A stretch of DNA of 64,000 bases from Devosia rhodophyticola. Its GTDB lineage: Bacteria > Pseudomonadota > Alphaproteobacteria > Rhizobiales > Devosiaceae. Of this stretch, positions 8,131-16,683 are shown piece after piece. The notes under the pieces are model-generated. The model saw nothing but the letters and a program-made list of their open reading frames with translations. It ran no database searches and was not told the DNA's origin. The stretch spans positions 2,224,001-2,288,000 of the forward strand of contig NZ_CP118247.1 in assembly GCF_028816475.1 (NCBI RefSeq). The letters run 5' to 3'. Position numbers and translations under genes: made by a program. Within the stretch, counting starts at the first letter, position 1; every line of letters starts with the position of its first letter.

Positions 8131-8693
8131 TAAACAGTTTCCTCGGCGACTTCGGTTTGATAGCGCAGGTTGGCGGGCAGGAGATCACCGCGATTGGCCA
8201 GAACCAGAATTGAGCGGCAGGCCATGGCGATGCCCTGCAGCCCAACCAGCACCGCAAAAACAATGATAAAGCTCTTGAGGACAAATAGTCCCGGCATGCC
8301 GCCGATATTGCCCGAGCCTTCCCAATAGCTCCAGGAACGCGCTACGGCGGGCCAGGCATAGGCCAGCACCACATAGATATAGGGCAGCAGGAAAAAGGCG
8401 ACGCCGAACAGATCGGCTTTGGCCTTGGTCCGCACCGAGGCGGGACGATAGAATATGTCGACGCGCACATGATCGTCTCGCATGAGCGCAAAACCTGCGA
8501 CCCCAGTAAACATGGCGCCAGCGAGCCAAACATAAAGGTCTTGCAACCACAGAAAACTGATGTGGAAGAAGTATCGTTGCACCACGACGGTGAAGCAGAC
8601 CAATACAGTTGCCAATGCCAACCAGGACAATATTTGGCCGACAATCCAGTTGACGGCGCTGATGCCCTTTACGAGCATGGCGAGAGTTTGCAC
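8130..8693 (-). CDS. dctQ: TRAP transporter small permease (DctQ)
   Basis: Small four-helix membrane subunit that works with DctM in sodium-driven solute uptake. The 187-residue product shows the family core FLWLQDLYVWLAGAMFTGVA followed by ALMRDDHVRVDIFY, and hydrophobic segments at about 20-40, 50-70, 95-115 and 135-155. I chose the GTG at 8693 because GGGAGGA lies five bases ahead of it; an in-frame ATG five codons later (8678) has no good ribosome-binding site. The stop overlaps the start of dctM, so the two permeases are co-transcribed. It diverges from the sugar kinase gene. The gene itself is intact, while its partner dctM is not. Confidence 0.88.
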   Translation of the reverse strand: MQTLAMLVKGISAVNWIVGQILSWLALATVLVCFTVVVQRYFFHISFLWLQDLYVWLAGAMFTGVAGFALMRDDHVRVDIFYRPASVRTKAKADLFGVAFFLLPYIYVVLAYAWPAVARSWSYWEGSGNIGGMPGLFVLKSFIIVFAVLVGLQGIAMACRSILVLANRGDLLPANLRYQTEVAEETV

Positions 8694-8917
8694 GAATATC
8701 CTCCCTGCTGGCAGTTGGTCGCCAAAGCATTTGTTGGTTTTGGTGGTGACGTAAAAAAGTACCGATTTCAAGCCAAAAGCGGTTTTTGCTACGCTCATTG
8801 GCATTTGGTGAGGCATTGGTGTCGTCTTGTGCCGACATCAGCGCCGGGAACTGGTGACAATCGGGCCAAAGATGATAATTGGCGGTAGAAATTTATTTTT
8901 TGGGTTGAGGAGTGGGC

Positions 8918-9892
8918 ATGTTTGTTGTGGGCGGCGAAAGCCTGATTGATCTAGTTTCGGCACCACGGGGGGCAGATGGCAGCATACACATGCAGGCACA
9001 TCAGGGCGGTTCGCCCTATAATTGCGCCATCGCGCTATCGCGGCTGGGCAATGATACCGGCTATTTGTGCCCGATCAGCAAGGACGGCTTTGGCAGTTAT
9101 CTGCTGGAGCCGCTGGAAGCAGCGGGCGTGCGTCAGTTGCTCCGGGGTCGGGTGAATGTGCCGACAACGCTGGCGGTCGTGACGCTCGATGCACAGGGCA
9201 AGGCGCAGTATGAATTTTACCGGGGGGCGGACCGGGCGATTGAGAGCGGGTTGCTCACGGCGGCGCTGCCGGATGATCTTGAACTCTATCAGATTGGCGG
9301 ATTTTGCCCGATCCTGCCAGATGACGCGGAAAAATGGCTTGTTGCGGTCGAGGCGGCCATTGCAAGGGGCGCCACAATTTCGATTGATCCGAATGTGCGA
9401 CCATCACTGGTTGAGGATTTTGACGGTTACAAGGAACGGTTGGGGCGGTTTCTCGATCTGGCGCATGTTATCAAGGTTTCCGAGGAAGATCTGCAAGCGC
9501 TCGATCCGTCACAATCAATCGAAGCGCATGCGCAGGACTTGTTGGCGCGACCGAACTGCGAATTAGTGGTGGTAACGCTGGGTGAGCATGGATCGCGGGC
9601 GTTTACCTCTAATGGGTGGGCCACAGCGGGTGTGTACACGCCACCGCAATTTGGTGACACCGTCGGGGCAGGCGATAGTTTGATGGCCGGCGTATTGACC
9701 CAGTTGGGTGCGCTCAAGGCGCTCAAACCGGGGGCATTGAAGCAATTGGATGATGCAGCCCTCATGACGGTATTGCGATTTGGCGCGGTGGTTGCGGGTC
9801 TTAACTGCGGCCAAAAGGGCTGTAACCCGCCAACACGAGCCCAGGTCGAGGCTTTGTTGGGTGGCGCCGAGGGCCAGATCAGCGACACCTAA
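8918..9892 (+). CDS. PfkB-family carbohydrate kinase, fructokinase-like
   Basis: Phosphorylates a sugar with ATP, probably fructose or a related ketose, in the cytoplasm. The 324-residue protein has the N-terminal PfkB signature (GGSPYNCAIALSRLG after about residue 28) and the C-terminal ATP/catalytic signature FGDTVGAGDSLMAG near residue 247, with the Asp of GAGD as general base. The ATG at 8918 has GAGGAG placed correctly before it; a GTG two codons upstream overlaps that site and is less likely. No sugar transporter or regulator is adjacent, so the substrate is inferred from the family only. 2-dehydro-3-deoxygluconate kinase is an alternative. Confidence 0.85.
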   Translation: MFVVGGESLIDLVSAPRGADGSIHMQAHQGGSPYNCAIALSRLGNDTGYLCPISKDGFGSYLLEPLEAAGVRQLLRGRVNVPTTLAVVTLDAQGKAQYEFYRGADRAIESGLLTAALPDDLELYQIGGFCPILPDDAEKWLVAVEAAIARGATISIDPNVRPSLVEDFDGYKERLGRFLDLAHVIKVSEEDLQALDPSQSIEAHAQDLLARPNCELVVVTLGEHGSRAFTSNGWATAGVYTPPQFGDTVGAGDSLMAGVLTQLGALKALKPGALKQLDDAALMTVLRFGAVVAGLNCGQKGCNPPTRAQVEALLGGAEGQISDT

Positions 9893-9958
9893 TGATTTGG
9901 TTAGTTGTGTCCAAGGGCGATGGTTGGTTTTATGGTGCAAACAATTTAGGGATTGGGC

Positions 9959-10837
9959 ATGGCGAGGCGATGGATTGGCGCGGCAGCGATTGCTGCTCTA
10001 ATGGGCGTTGGCGTCGGCCTTTATATGTTCAAGGCCGTGGCCGGTCCGCCGCGTGATCTGACTCTGGTCGGTGATGTGGCGCGGGGCGAGTATCTGATCA
10101 GGCTGGGCGGGTGCGTTGCCTGCCACACCGACGCCAGCACTGGGCGGGCTCCCTTGTCGGGCGGCGCGCCGCTCCAATCCGACTTTGGCAGTTTTGTGCC
10201 ACCCAATATCACCTCGGACAAGTCCGCTGGCATTGGCGGTTGGTCGCTGGCGATGTTTTCGGACGCGATGAGCAATGGCATGGGGCCGCAGGGGCATCTC
10301 TATCCCGCTTTTCCCTATGAGAGCTATACGCTGATGAGCGATCAGCAGATTGCTGATCTTTATGCTGCGCTGATGGTCAGTGAATCGGTGCCGACGCCAG
10401 CGGCGGCAAGTGAGGTCAATTTTCCGTTCAATATCCGCCTGTTGATGGCGGGTTGGCAAAACATGTTCTTTGAGCCAAAACGGTTTGAACCTGACCCGGA
10501 GCGGTCGGACGAGTACAATAGGGGCAAGTTTCTGGCCTTTGGTCCGGCGCACTGCGTTGCCTGTCACACGCCGCGCAACGTTCTGGGGGCGCTGGACTGG
10601 GGCAAGGCGTTTGCCGGTAGCCCGGGTGGCACTGGTGGCAAGGCACCAGCGCTGACGCGGGCGGCGCTGATCGAGGACGGTTATGATGCGGCAACGCTGG
10701 TACAGACACTCAAGGACGGGTTTACGCCGGGGTTTGATGTGCTGGGTGGGCCGATGGGCGAAGTGATCGCCGAGGGCACATCGAAGTGGCGCGACGAAGA
10801 TTTGCAGGCGGTCGCCAACTACCTGTTGGCGCAATGA
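9959..10837 (+). CDS. Dihaem cytochrome c, membrane-anchored or exported
   Basis: Carries electrons in the periplasm. The 292-residue protein has a hydrophobic N-terminal segment (about 6-26), then two haem c sites, CVACH at 52-56 and CVACH at 199-203. Candidate axial Met ligands lie in MGPQGHLYPAFPY and in the C-terminal GPMGE segment. This two-domain layout matches cytochrome subunits of alcohol, aldehyde, gluconate or nicotinate dehydrogenases, but no such dehydrogenase is beside it, so its donor is unknown. The ATG at 9959 is preferred over the TTG at 9953, which is too close to the AGGGA site. It converges directly on nadB: the two stops abut as TGATCA. Confidence 0.85.
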   Translation: MARRWIGAAAIAALMGVGVGLYMFKAVAGPPRDLTLVGDVARGEYLIRLGGCVACHTDASTGRAPLSGGAPLQSDFGSFVPPNITSDKSAGIGGWSLAMFSDAMSNGMGPQGHLYPAFPYESYTLMSDQQIADLYAALMVSESVPTPAAASEVNFPFNIRLLMAGWQNMFFEPKRFEPDPERSDEYNRGKFLAFGPAHCVACHTPRNVLGALDWGKAFAGSPGGTGGKAPALTRAALIEDGYDAATLVQTLKDGFTPGFDVLGGPMGEVIAEGTSKWRDEDLQAVANYLLAQ

Positions 10838-12424
10838 TCAGGCTTCTGCGCGGATAGCCAAAGCCTCTTCTAACGTCATAGTGGTATGATGGAGCCATTC
10901 GGGATTGGTAACGGGGAAATCAGTGCGGAAATGGCCCCCCCGGCTTTCGGTGCGCTTGAGCGCGGCGGCGGTTACCAGCGTCGCTGAAGTGGTCATATTG
11001 AGATAGGCACGGGTGACCTGCTGGGCGTTGGCTTCGAGATCGGCAATATTGCGCAAGGCCTGACGCAGGCCTTCGGCGTCGCGTTCAACACCGACCAGAT
11101 CTGTCATGGTGGCGCGCAGATCCTTGACGGCTTTGAGATTGCGCAGAACGAATTCGGCCTGTTCGCCCGCAGCATCATCCCACCCAAGGCCCTTGAACGG
11201 CGCCAAGGCTCGAACGGGTTCCAGTCCGCCGATATCTTCGGCAATGCGCGCACCATAAACGGTTGCTTCGAGCAGGGAGTTTGAGGCCAGACGGTTGGCG
11301 CCATGCAGGCCAGTGCAGGAGGCTTCGCCACAGACCCAAAGACCGGGCAGGCTTGAGCGCCCGCGCTCATCGACCTTGACGCCGCCCATATGGAAATGGG
11401 CGGCGGGCGTGACGGGTATCATGCCATTGACCGGATCGATCCCGGCGTCTCGGCAATAGGCGGCAACTGTTGGAAAGCGGGTCAGAATGTCGGCACCGAG
11501 CACTTTGCGGGTGTCGAGAAACACTTGATGACGGGCCTGGATCTGCCGGAAATTTGCCCGGGCCACGATATCGCGCGGCGCCAGTTCGGCATCGGGATGA
11601 ATGGCGGTCATAAAGCGGTCGCCCATTTCATTGACCAGAATGGCGCCTTCACCGCGCAGCGCTTCGGTGGCAAGTGGGGCTGGATCGGCGCCGGTAGCAA
11701 TCGCGGTGGGGTGGAACTGGACGAATTCGGCGTCGGCAATCAGTGCACCGGCGCGAGCCGCCATGCCCATGGCATGACCGCGTACGCCGGGTGGATTTGT
11801 GGTAACGGCGTAAAGACCACCCAGTCCACCAGCGGCTAGAATTGTAGCGCGGGCGCGAATGAATACCGGTTCGGTATAGCGGTCACCCAGCTTGCGGCAG
11901 ATGACGCCGACAATGCGGCCGTCTTCGCGGGCGAGATCAACTGCGGTAATGCCTTCGACAACGCGGATCGAAGGAGTTCGGCGCACCTCGGCAATGATGG
12001 CCTGCATGATGGCCCAACCGGCGCGGTCGCCCTCGACCTTGACGATGCGGTTGGCCGAGTGGGCCGCTTCTTTTCCAAGGGCGTAATTGCCAAAATCATC
12101 GCGATCAAAAGGGGTGCCCCAATGGGCCAGATCCTCGATGCGGGCGGCTGCTTCGGCAGTGACGGATTCGGCGATGCCATGGTCGACAATGCCAGCACCG
12201 GCCATTTCAGTATCTACCGCGTGGGCATGGGAGCTGTCACCATGACCGACAGCGGCAGCAACACCACCTTGGGCCCAGGCCGACGATGCGCCAGTGCCCA
12301 AGGGTTTGGGCGACAGAACCGTAACGGGCCGCGGCGCCAGTTTGAGGGCGCAGAACAGACCGGCAAGACCCGCACCGACGATCAGGGCGCCATCGGCATC
12401 AAGGGTGTTGTCGAAAATGGTCAT
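10838..12424 (-). CDS. nadB: L-aspartate oxidase
   Basis: First step of de novo NAD synthesis: FAD-dependent oxidation of L-aspartate to iminoaspartate, which NadA uses. The 528-residue protein starts with the FAD-binding ALIVGAGLAGLFCALKLA motif, followed by SSAWAQGGVAAA and, in the second half, AHFHMGGVKVDERGRSSLPGLWVCGEASCTGLHGANRLASN (read across short segments), which are hallmarks of NadB rather than succinate dehydrogenase. GAAGGAG precedes the ATG. The gene ends flush against the cytochrome c gene and lies downstream of the CLC gene, 20 bases away. nadA lies 2 kb further on, in the same orientation but separated by two genes. nadC is not in the window. Confidence 0.95.
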   Translation of the reverse strand: MTIFDNTLDADGALIVGAGLAGLFCALKLAPRPVTVLSPKPLGTGASSAWAQGGVAAAVGHGDSSHAHAVDTEMAGAGIVDHGIAESVTAEAAARIEDLAHWGTPFDRDDFGNYALGKEAAHSANRIVKVEGDRAGWAIMQAIIAEVRRTPSIRVVEGITAVDLAREDGRIVGVICRKLGDRYTEPVFIRARATILAAGGLGGLYAVTTNPPGVRGHAMGMAARAGALIADAEFVQFHPTAIATGADPAPLATEALRGEGAILVNEMGDRFMTAIHPDAELAPRDIVARANFRQIQARHQVFLDTRKVLGADILTRFPTVAAYCRDAGIDPVNGMIPVTPAAHFHMGGVKVDERGRSSLPGLWVCGEASCTGLHGANRLASNSLLEATVYGARIAEDIGGLEPVRALAPFKGLGWDDAAGEQAEFVLRNLKAVKDLRATMTDLVGVERDAEGLRQALRNIADLEANAQQVTRAYLNMTTSATLVTAAALKRTESRGGHFRTDFPVTNPEWLHHTTMTLEEALAIRAEA

Positions 12425-12444
12425 GTATGCTCCTTCGCCCCGGT

Positions 12445-13758
12445 TTACCGGGGTCGTTCAACCAGTGCCTTGCCCTTGGTGAATTTGGTTGCGAGCACAT
12501 GATAGACGCCTTCAGGGCAAATCAGCTTGGAAACGGCTGATGCAATCAGAGCGCTTACCATGAGCGGAAAAATCAGGGCGTGGTCGCCAGTCATTTCCGA
12601 TACGATAACAAACGACGTCAACGGGGCCTGCACGACGCCCGAAAGATAAGCGGCCATGCACAGAATGACCAGTGCGGAAATCGGAATATCGGGCAGGATC
12701 GGTGCCAAATTTTGTGCGATTCCGGCGCCAACTGCCAGCGAGGGCGAGAAAATGCCACCGGGGATGCCGCTAATCGCGGTCAGCCAGGTGGTGACCAATT
12801 TGAGAATACCGAACAGGGGATGGATGGCTTCGCCAGCGAGGATGGCTTTTGACTGTTCATACCCCGTGCCGAATATCGTGCCACCAGCAGCAAGCCCGCA
12901 AAGCGCAATCAAGAGGCCGCAAAGGGCGGCAAACCAAACCGGCCAACGCTTCATCCAGACACCGGGACGACCGGGTAATCCCATTGAGAAGACGATGACC
13001 AGGCGACTGAATAGGCCTCCAAGCAGGCCACCGGCAACGCCTGCCGCCAGCACGGCCAGCCATTGCCATCCCCAAACCAGTCCCTGAGATGAAACGCCGA
13101 AATAGGTGTAATTGCCGAGCGCGGCCAGCGAGGTCAGGCCGGCAATGATGACTGTCACGATGACCAAAATGCTGGAGCGGCTTTCAAATGAGCGGCTCAT
13201 TTCCTCAATGCCGAACATGATGCCGGCCAATGGGGCATTAAAGGCGGCGGCAACACCGGCCGATGCGCCCGCGAGCAGCAGTCCAGGCTGGCGATGCGGC
13301 GCGAAACGGCCAAGCGCGAACATAAGGGCTGCGCCGACTTGTACGGTTGGTCCCTCGCGACCCGCCGACGCGCCAACACCGAGGCCGAGTACCATCAGCA
13401 CAATTTTGCCGAACGCCATGCGCAATGTCACAAGGCGACCTCGTTCGTCCTGATCGGCAAGTTTGCGGGCAGCCATGACTTGGGGAATGCCGCTGCCCTC
13501 GGCGCCGTCGAAGTAGGTGCGGGTGACCCAGGCGATCATGGCAAAGCCGAGGGGTGTAACCAGGAGAGGTAAATAGGGGTAACGGGTTTCAAAGCTGAAA
13601 AAGATGACCTGCGCCCAATCCGCAAGCATGGCCATCAGAACGGCGCCCAGACCGATCATGATGCCGCCAAACACAAATAGGGTTCGGCGTTGCAAACGGG
13701 GCAACATGACGCGACGCGTCCTCAAATAGAACGCTCGGCGGAAAGTTCTCTTGGTCAT
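12445..13758 (-). CDS. CLC-family chloride channel/antiporter
   Basis: Ten-plus helix membrane protein that moves chloride, probably in exchange for protons. The 437-residue protein has all three CLC selectivity motifs: GSGIPQV (88-94), GREGPTVQ (133-140, gating Glu135) and GIPGGIFSPSLAVGAG (about 320). A GIMFGIEEM segment matches the internal proton-relay Glu pair of ClcA-type antiporters, so antiport is more likely than a passive channel. There are no C-terminal CBS domains. It sits upstream of nadB with a 20-base gap, so the two may share a transcript without a functional link. An ATG at 13758 begins the basic N-terminus; a later Met is possible. Confidence 0.92.
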   Translation of the reverse strand: MTKRTFRRAFYLRTRRVMLPRLQRRTLFVFGGIMIGLGAVLMAMLADWAQVIFFSFETRYPYLPLLVTPLGFAMIAWVTRTYFDGAEGSGIPQVMAARKLADQDERGRLVTLRMAFGKIVLMVLGLGVGASAGREGPTVQVGAALMFALGRFAPHRQPGLLLAGASAGVAAAFNAPLAGIMFGIEEMSRSFESRSSILVIVTVIIAGLTSLAALGNYTYFGVSSQGLVWGWQWLAVLAAGVAGGLLGGLFSRLVIVFSMGLPGRPGVWMKRWPVWFAALCGLLIALCGLAAGGTIFGTGYEQSKAILAGEAIHPLFGILKLVTTWLTAISGIPGGIFSPSLAVGAGIAQNLAPILPDIPISALVILCMAAYLSGVVQAPLTSFVIVSEMTGDHALIFPLMVSALIASAVSKLICPEGVYHVLATKFTKGKALVERPR

Positions 13759-13919
13759 TGGTGGGCAGTCCGGGTGGTCAGCGAGGCCTTGCTAGCAAGT
13801 TGAGGGGGCAGATGCCACCCTTGGCCTTGATTTTTGCACCGTGCAGGGGCGCCATGCGCTGACCGGGGGCAAGTCGCCACCATGTATTTTTCGTCGACCC
13901 AACCAAAATAGGTAGTATT

Positions 13920-14411
13920 ATGGTTGGGATGATTACGTGCTACGGGGCGACGGGTTTGGACGCTGATGATGATGAAGAGACCTGGGGTGCGCAGGAGGCG
14001 GGTGCCTGGTTTGAACAGGCACCTGAGTTGGGAACGCATCTGGCAATCTATCAGCAGGTTCTGGTTGCCTATGGTTTTAGATGTGCGCTGACGGGGGCGG
14101 CGTTCGAGCCGATCTCACAGGGCGTGCATGGGGACCTGGCAGTGGTTGCCATTCGGCCGCGTGAATTGGGCGGTCCCTTGCATGTGAGCAATTTTCTCAG
14201 CCTTTCCAATGCTGCGGCTAGCGCTTTTGCGCGGGGGCACTGGCTGATTGGTGACGATTATTCAGTGGTTACCGACCGAGATGTGATGGCGCCCGCGTTC
14301 GCCGAAAAACTGGATGCAGATGGAAAGCTGTTCCTGCCCAAGGATCGGCTTTATCATCCGGATCGGGTGCAATTGGCTTGGCATCGCACCCGAATATTGG
14401 GTCGGCCCTAG
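13920..14411 (+). CDS. HNH-like domain protein with degenerate active site
   Basis: A 163-residue protein whose second half follows the pattern of HNH_2-type nuclease domains found in restriction-like proteins: YGFRCALTG near 55, then [23 protein letters not shown], then a segment ending [15 protein letters not shown]. In active relatives the first block reads AAHIRP and the last has His before the LFDRG-type turn. Here the first His is replaced (VAIRP) and the last is Ala, while the middle Asn of VSNFLSL remains. It therefore probably keeps the fold but not nuclease activity. Function unknown. It converges with nadA, sharing a CTAG stop. An ATG at 13929 is an alternative start. Confidence 0.65.
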   Translation: MVGMITCYGATGLDADDDEETWGAQEAGAWFEQAPELGTHLAIYQQVLVAYGFRCALTGAAFEPISQGVHGDLAVVAIRPRELGGPLHVSNFLSLSNAAASAFARGHWLIGDDYSVVTDRDVMAPAFAEKLDADGKLFLPKDRLYHPDRVQLAWHRTRILGRP

Positions 14412-15475
14412 TTGCCTTTTCGGCTCATTTCTATCATGCGTTCCACCGCGCGGCGCGCGTCGGGAATGATCGCGGGATCGACAATGACTTCCTCGGTATT
14501 GGTGTGGAGCGACCACAGGATATTCTCAAGATTGATACGCTTCATATGCGGGCAGATATTGCAGCCGCGCAGGAAATCGACGCCGGTTGTTTCAGAGGCG
14601 ACATTGTCGGACATAGAGCATTCGGTGACCATGACAACGCGGGGCGGCCTTTCGGTCTTGACCCAATTGATCATGGCGGCGGTGGAGCCGGAAAAATCGA
14701 CAACGTCGATGACCTCTGGCGGGCATTCGGGGTGGGCGATAATTTTTGCCGTGGGATAGGCGTGGCGCAGTTCGGAAATATCATCTGCGGTAAAGGTTTC
14801 GTGGACCTCGCAGGCCCCGGCCCAAGTAATGATTTTCTTGTCAGTTTTCTTGGCAGTGTTCTGAGCCAGAAACTGGTCGGGTATCATGATGACGGTATCG
14901 CCTTCGACGGCGTTGACGATGTCGAGCGCGTTCGAGGAAGTGCAGCACACATCGGTCACGGCTTTTACGGCAGCGGAGGTGTTGACGTAGGTGACGACAG
15001 GGACGCCGGGATACATTTCACGCATTGCGGTGACGTCGGCGGCGGTGATTGAGGACGCCAGTGAGCAACCGGCACGGCTATCGGGTATCAATACCGTCTT
15101 GTCGGGATTAAGCAGTTTGCTGGTTTCCGCCATGAAATGCACGCCACACTGGACGATCACCGACTGCTTGACCTTGGTGGCTTCGACTGCCAGCTGCAAA
15201 CTATCGCCAACAATGTCGGCAACGCCGTGGTAGATTTGCGGCGTCTGGTAATTGTGCGCCAGAATCACCGCGTCCTTTTCCTTCTTGAGCGCATTGATCT
15301 GGAAAATCAGCGGCGCATAAAATGGCCACTCGATTTCAGGTATCTTGTCCTTGACGCGCTCAAACACTTTTTCAGTGGAGCGCTCGACCGCCTTGGAAAA
15401 GGTCAGGTCGTAATTCTGGGCAAGAATGGCGCGGGCATCCTGCAGGGGAGTGAGCGCGTTAATGGTCTGAACCAT
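14408..15475 (-). CDS. nadA: Quinolinate synthase
   Basis: Condenses iminoaspartate with dihydroxyacetone phosphate to quinolinate, the second step of NAD synthesis, using a [4Fe-4S] cluster. The 355-residue protein shows [13 protein letters not shown], the three cluster-binding Cys regions ([27 protein letters not shown] and [10 protein letters not shown]) and [11 protein letters not shown]. Its length matches the longer NadA type of Proteobacteria. It is divergent from eda, with 136 bases between the starts. Its TAG stop shares a CTAG with the HNH-like gene. In many relatives nadA, nadB and nadC are adjacent; here nadA and nadB are about 2 kb apart. Confidence 0.96.
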   Translation of the reverse strand: MVQTINALTPLQDARAILAQNYDLTFSKAVERSTEKVFERVKDKIPEIEWPFYAPLIFQINALKKEKDAVILAHNYQTPQIYHGVADIVGDSLQLAVEATKVKQSVIVQCGVHFMAETSKLLNPDKTVLIPDSRAGCSLASSITAADVTAMREMYPGVPVVTYVNTSAAVKAVTDVCCTSSNALDIVNAVEGDTVIMIPDQFLAQNTAKKTDKKIITWAGACEVHETFTADDISELRHAYPTAKIIAHPECPPEVIDVVDFSGSTAAMINWVKTERPPRVVMVTECSMSDNVASETTGVDFLRGCNICPHMKRINLENILWSLHTNTEEVIVDPAIIPDARRAVERMIEMSRKGN

Positions 15476-15611
15476 GGGCGTAGCCTCTCGTGAGCCATTA
15501 AGGCAGGGCGGAACCTAGGGATTTTTTTGTCGGATTTCAATGAACTGCATTGCAGGAATATTTCCAAGCCACTAACCGTTTACTATCGCCCACGCCACAA
15601 AGTGAGATTTC

Positions 15612-16247
15612 ATGCCCCAAGACGCAGCCGCCATTCGCTCCATTCTGACCATGGCTCCGGTCGTTCCTGTTATCATTCTGGACGATGTGTCCAAGGCGCA
15701 GCCTTTGGCCGAAGCATTGGTGGCGGGTGGGTTGCCCATTCTGGAAGTGACGTTGCGCACACCAAATGCGCTCAGGGTGATGACCGAGATGGCCAAAGTG
15801 TCAGGTGCCATTGTTGGTTCGGGCACGGTTCGTAATGCCCAGCACATGCAGCAGTCGGTTGATGCCGGGTGCCGGTTCATGGTGTCGCCCGGCGCATCGC
15901 CTCGCCTGCTGGATGCAGCCGACGATGTCGCCATTCCTCTGTTGCCGGGCATTGGGACACCGACTGAAGCGATGGCAGCGGCGGAACGAGGCTATTCGTT
16001 TCTCAAATTCTTTCCGGCTGAGGCACTGGGTGGTGCGCCGGTGCTCAAGGCCTTTGCCTCGCCATTGCCTGACATTACCTTTTGCCCGACGGGTGGCATC
16101 AACCCTGAGAAGGCCAAGGTTTACCTCAGTTTGCCCAATGTGATTTGCGTTGGCGGCTCCTGGATTATGCCGGCAGATGCGATCGAGGCAGGGGATTATG
16201 CGCGCATCGAGCAATTGGCGCGCGAGGCTGCGGCGCTGCGCGGCTAG
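15612..16247 (+). CDS. eda: 2-dehydro-3-deoxy-phosphogluconate aldolase
   Basis: Cleaves KDPG to pyruvate and glyceraldehyde 3-phosphate, the last step of the Entner-Doudoroff path; it also acts on KHG in many bacteria. The 211-residue protein shows the active-site Glu45 in LEVTLRT, the Schiff-base Lys132 in SFLKFFPAE, and the C-terminal phosphate-binding CPTGGI and GGSW segments. edd is not nearby, so the rest of the path must be elsewhere. The modE gene begins one base after its stop (TAG A ATG), so eda and modE are co-transcribed, an unusual pairing. An 11-base near-perfect repeat (CTGCATTGCAG, 15545-15555) lies in the divergent nadA/eda region. Confidence 0.95.
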   Translation: MPQDAAAIRSILTMAPVVPVIILDDVSKAQPLAEALVAGGLPILEVTLRTPNALRVMTEMAKVSGAIVGSGTVRNAQHMQQSVDAGCRFMVSPGASPRLLDAADDVAIPLLPGIGTPTEAMAAAERGYSFLKFFPAEALGGAPVLKAFASPLPDITFCPTGGINPEKAKVYLSLPNVICVGGSWIMPADAIEAGDYARIEQLAREAAALRG

Positions 16248-16248
16248 A

Positions 16249-16620
16249 ATGGCGACAGTGCCCGAGGACGGGCTAACGCACTTGCGGGTAACGCTGAGCG
16301 AAACGGCCTATATCGGGCCGGGTCGAGCCGACCTTTTGGAGCAGATCGCCAAGAGCGGCTCGATTTCGGCCGCCGGCAAGACGATGGGTATGAGCTACAA
16401 GCGGGCATGGGGGCTGGTGCAGGCGCTTAATGCCGGTTTCGGGCAGGATCTGGTGCTGACCAGTCGCGGCGGCAGTGCGCAGGGCGGGGCCCAGCTCAGT
16501 GCGTTTGGCGAGGCGGTCCTGAACCACTACCGGGCGATGCAGGACAAGACCCGATTGGCGATTGCCGACGATGTTGCGGCTCTAAGGTTGGCTATTTCCG
16601 ATATGTCTGGTCGGAAATAA
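16249..16620 (+). CDS. ModE-like winged-helix regulator, DNA-binding domain only
   Basis: A 123-residue protein equal to the N-terminal DNA-binding half of ModE. The winged helix is visible from about 25 to 85: LLEQIAKSGSISAAGKTMG, then SYKRAWGLVQALN, then an LTSRGGSAQGGAQLS wing and an ALNHY-like helix end. The molybdate-binding molbindin (Di-Mop) half of full-length ModE is missing, so it cannot sense molybdate the way E. coli ModE does. Short forms like this are known in Proteobacteria. It starts one base after eda and is followed by a perfect inverted repeat and then modA, so it probably represses modAB. How it senses its signal is unclear. Confidence 0.85.
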   Translation: MATVPEDGLTHLRVTLSETAYIGPGRADLLEQIAKSGSISAAGKTMGMSYKRAWGLVQALNAGFGQDLVLTSRGGSAQGGAQLSAFGEAVLNHYRAMQDKTRLAIADDVAALRLAISDMSGRK

Positions 16621-16652
16621 CGTTTGCTGATCCGTCAGCGACTTGCGATAAG

Positions 16653-16674
16653 GATATGTTTGTAAAAACATATC
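16653..16674. promoter_or_regulatory. Candidate molybdate-responsive operator (Mo-box-like) ahead of modA
   Basis: Perfect 9-base arms GATATGTTT and AAACATATC flank a GTAA spacer. The repeat ends nine bases before the modA ATG, so binding would block the ribosome-binding site and the promoter region. The ATAT-rich arms resemble ModE boxes of other alphaproteobacteria, and a ModE-like gene ends just upstream, which supports the call. Confidence 0.6.
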
Positions 16675-16683
16675 GGGTATTCG

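Noticed and set aside
13755..14039. Minus-strand frame between clcA-like and HNH-like genes
   Set aside because: Overlaps the well-supported HNH-like gene on the opposite strand and shows no family pattern.
15545..15555. CTGCATTGCAG repeat in the nadA/eda gap
   Set aside because: Five-base arms only; noted but not enough to name a regulator site.
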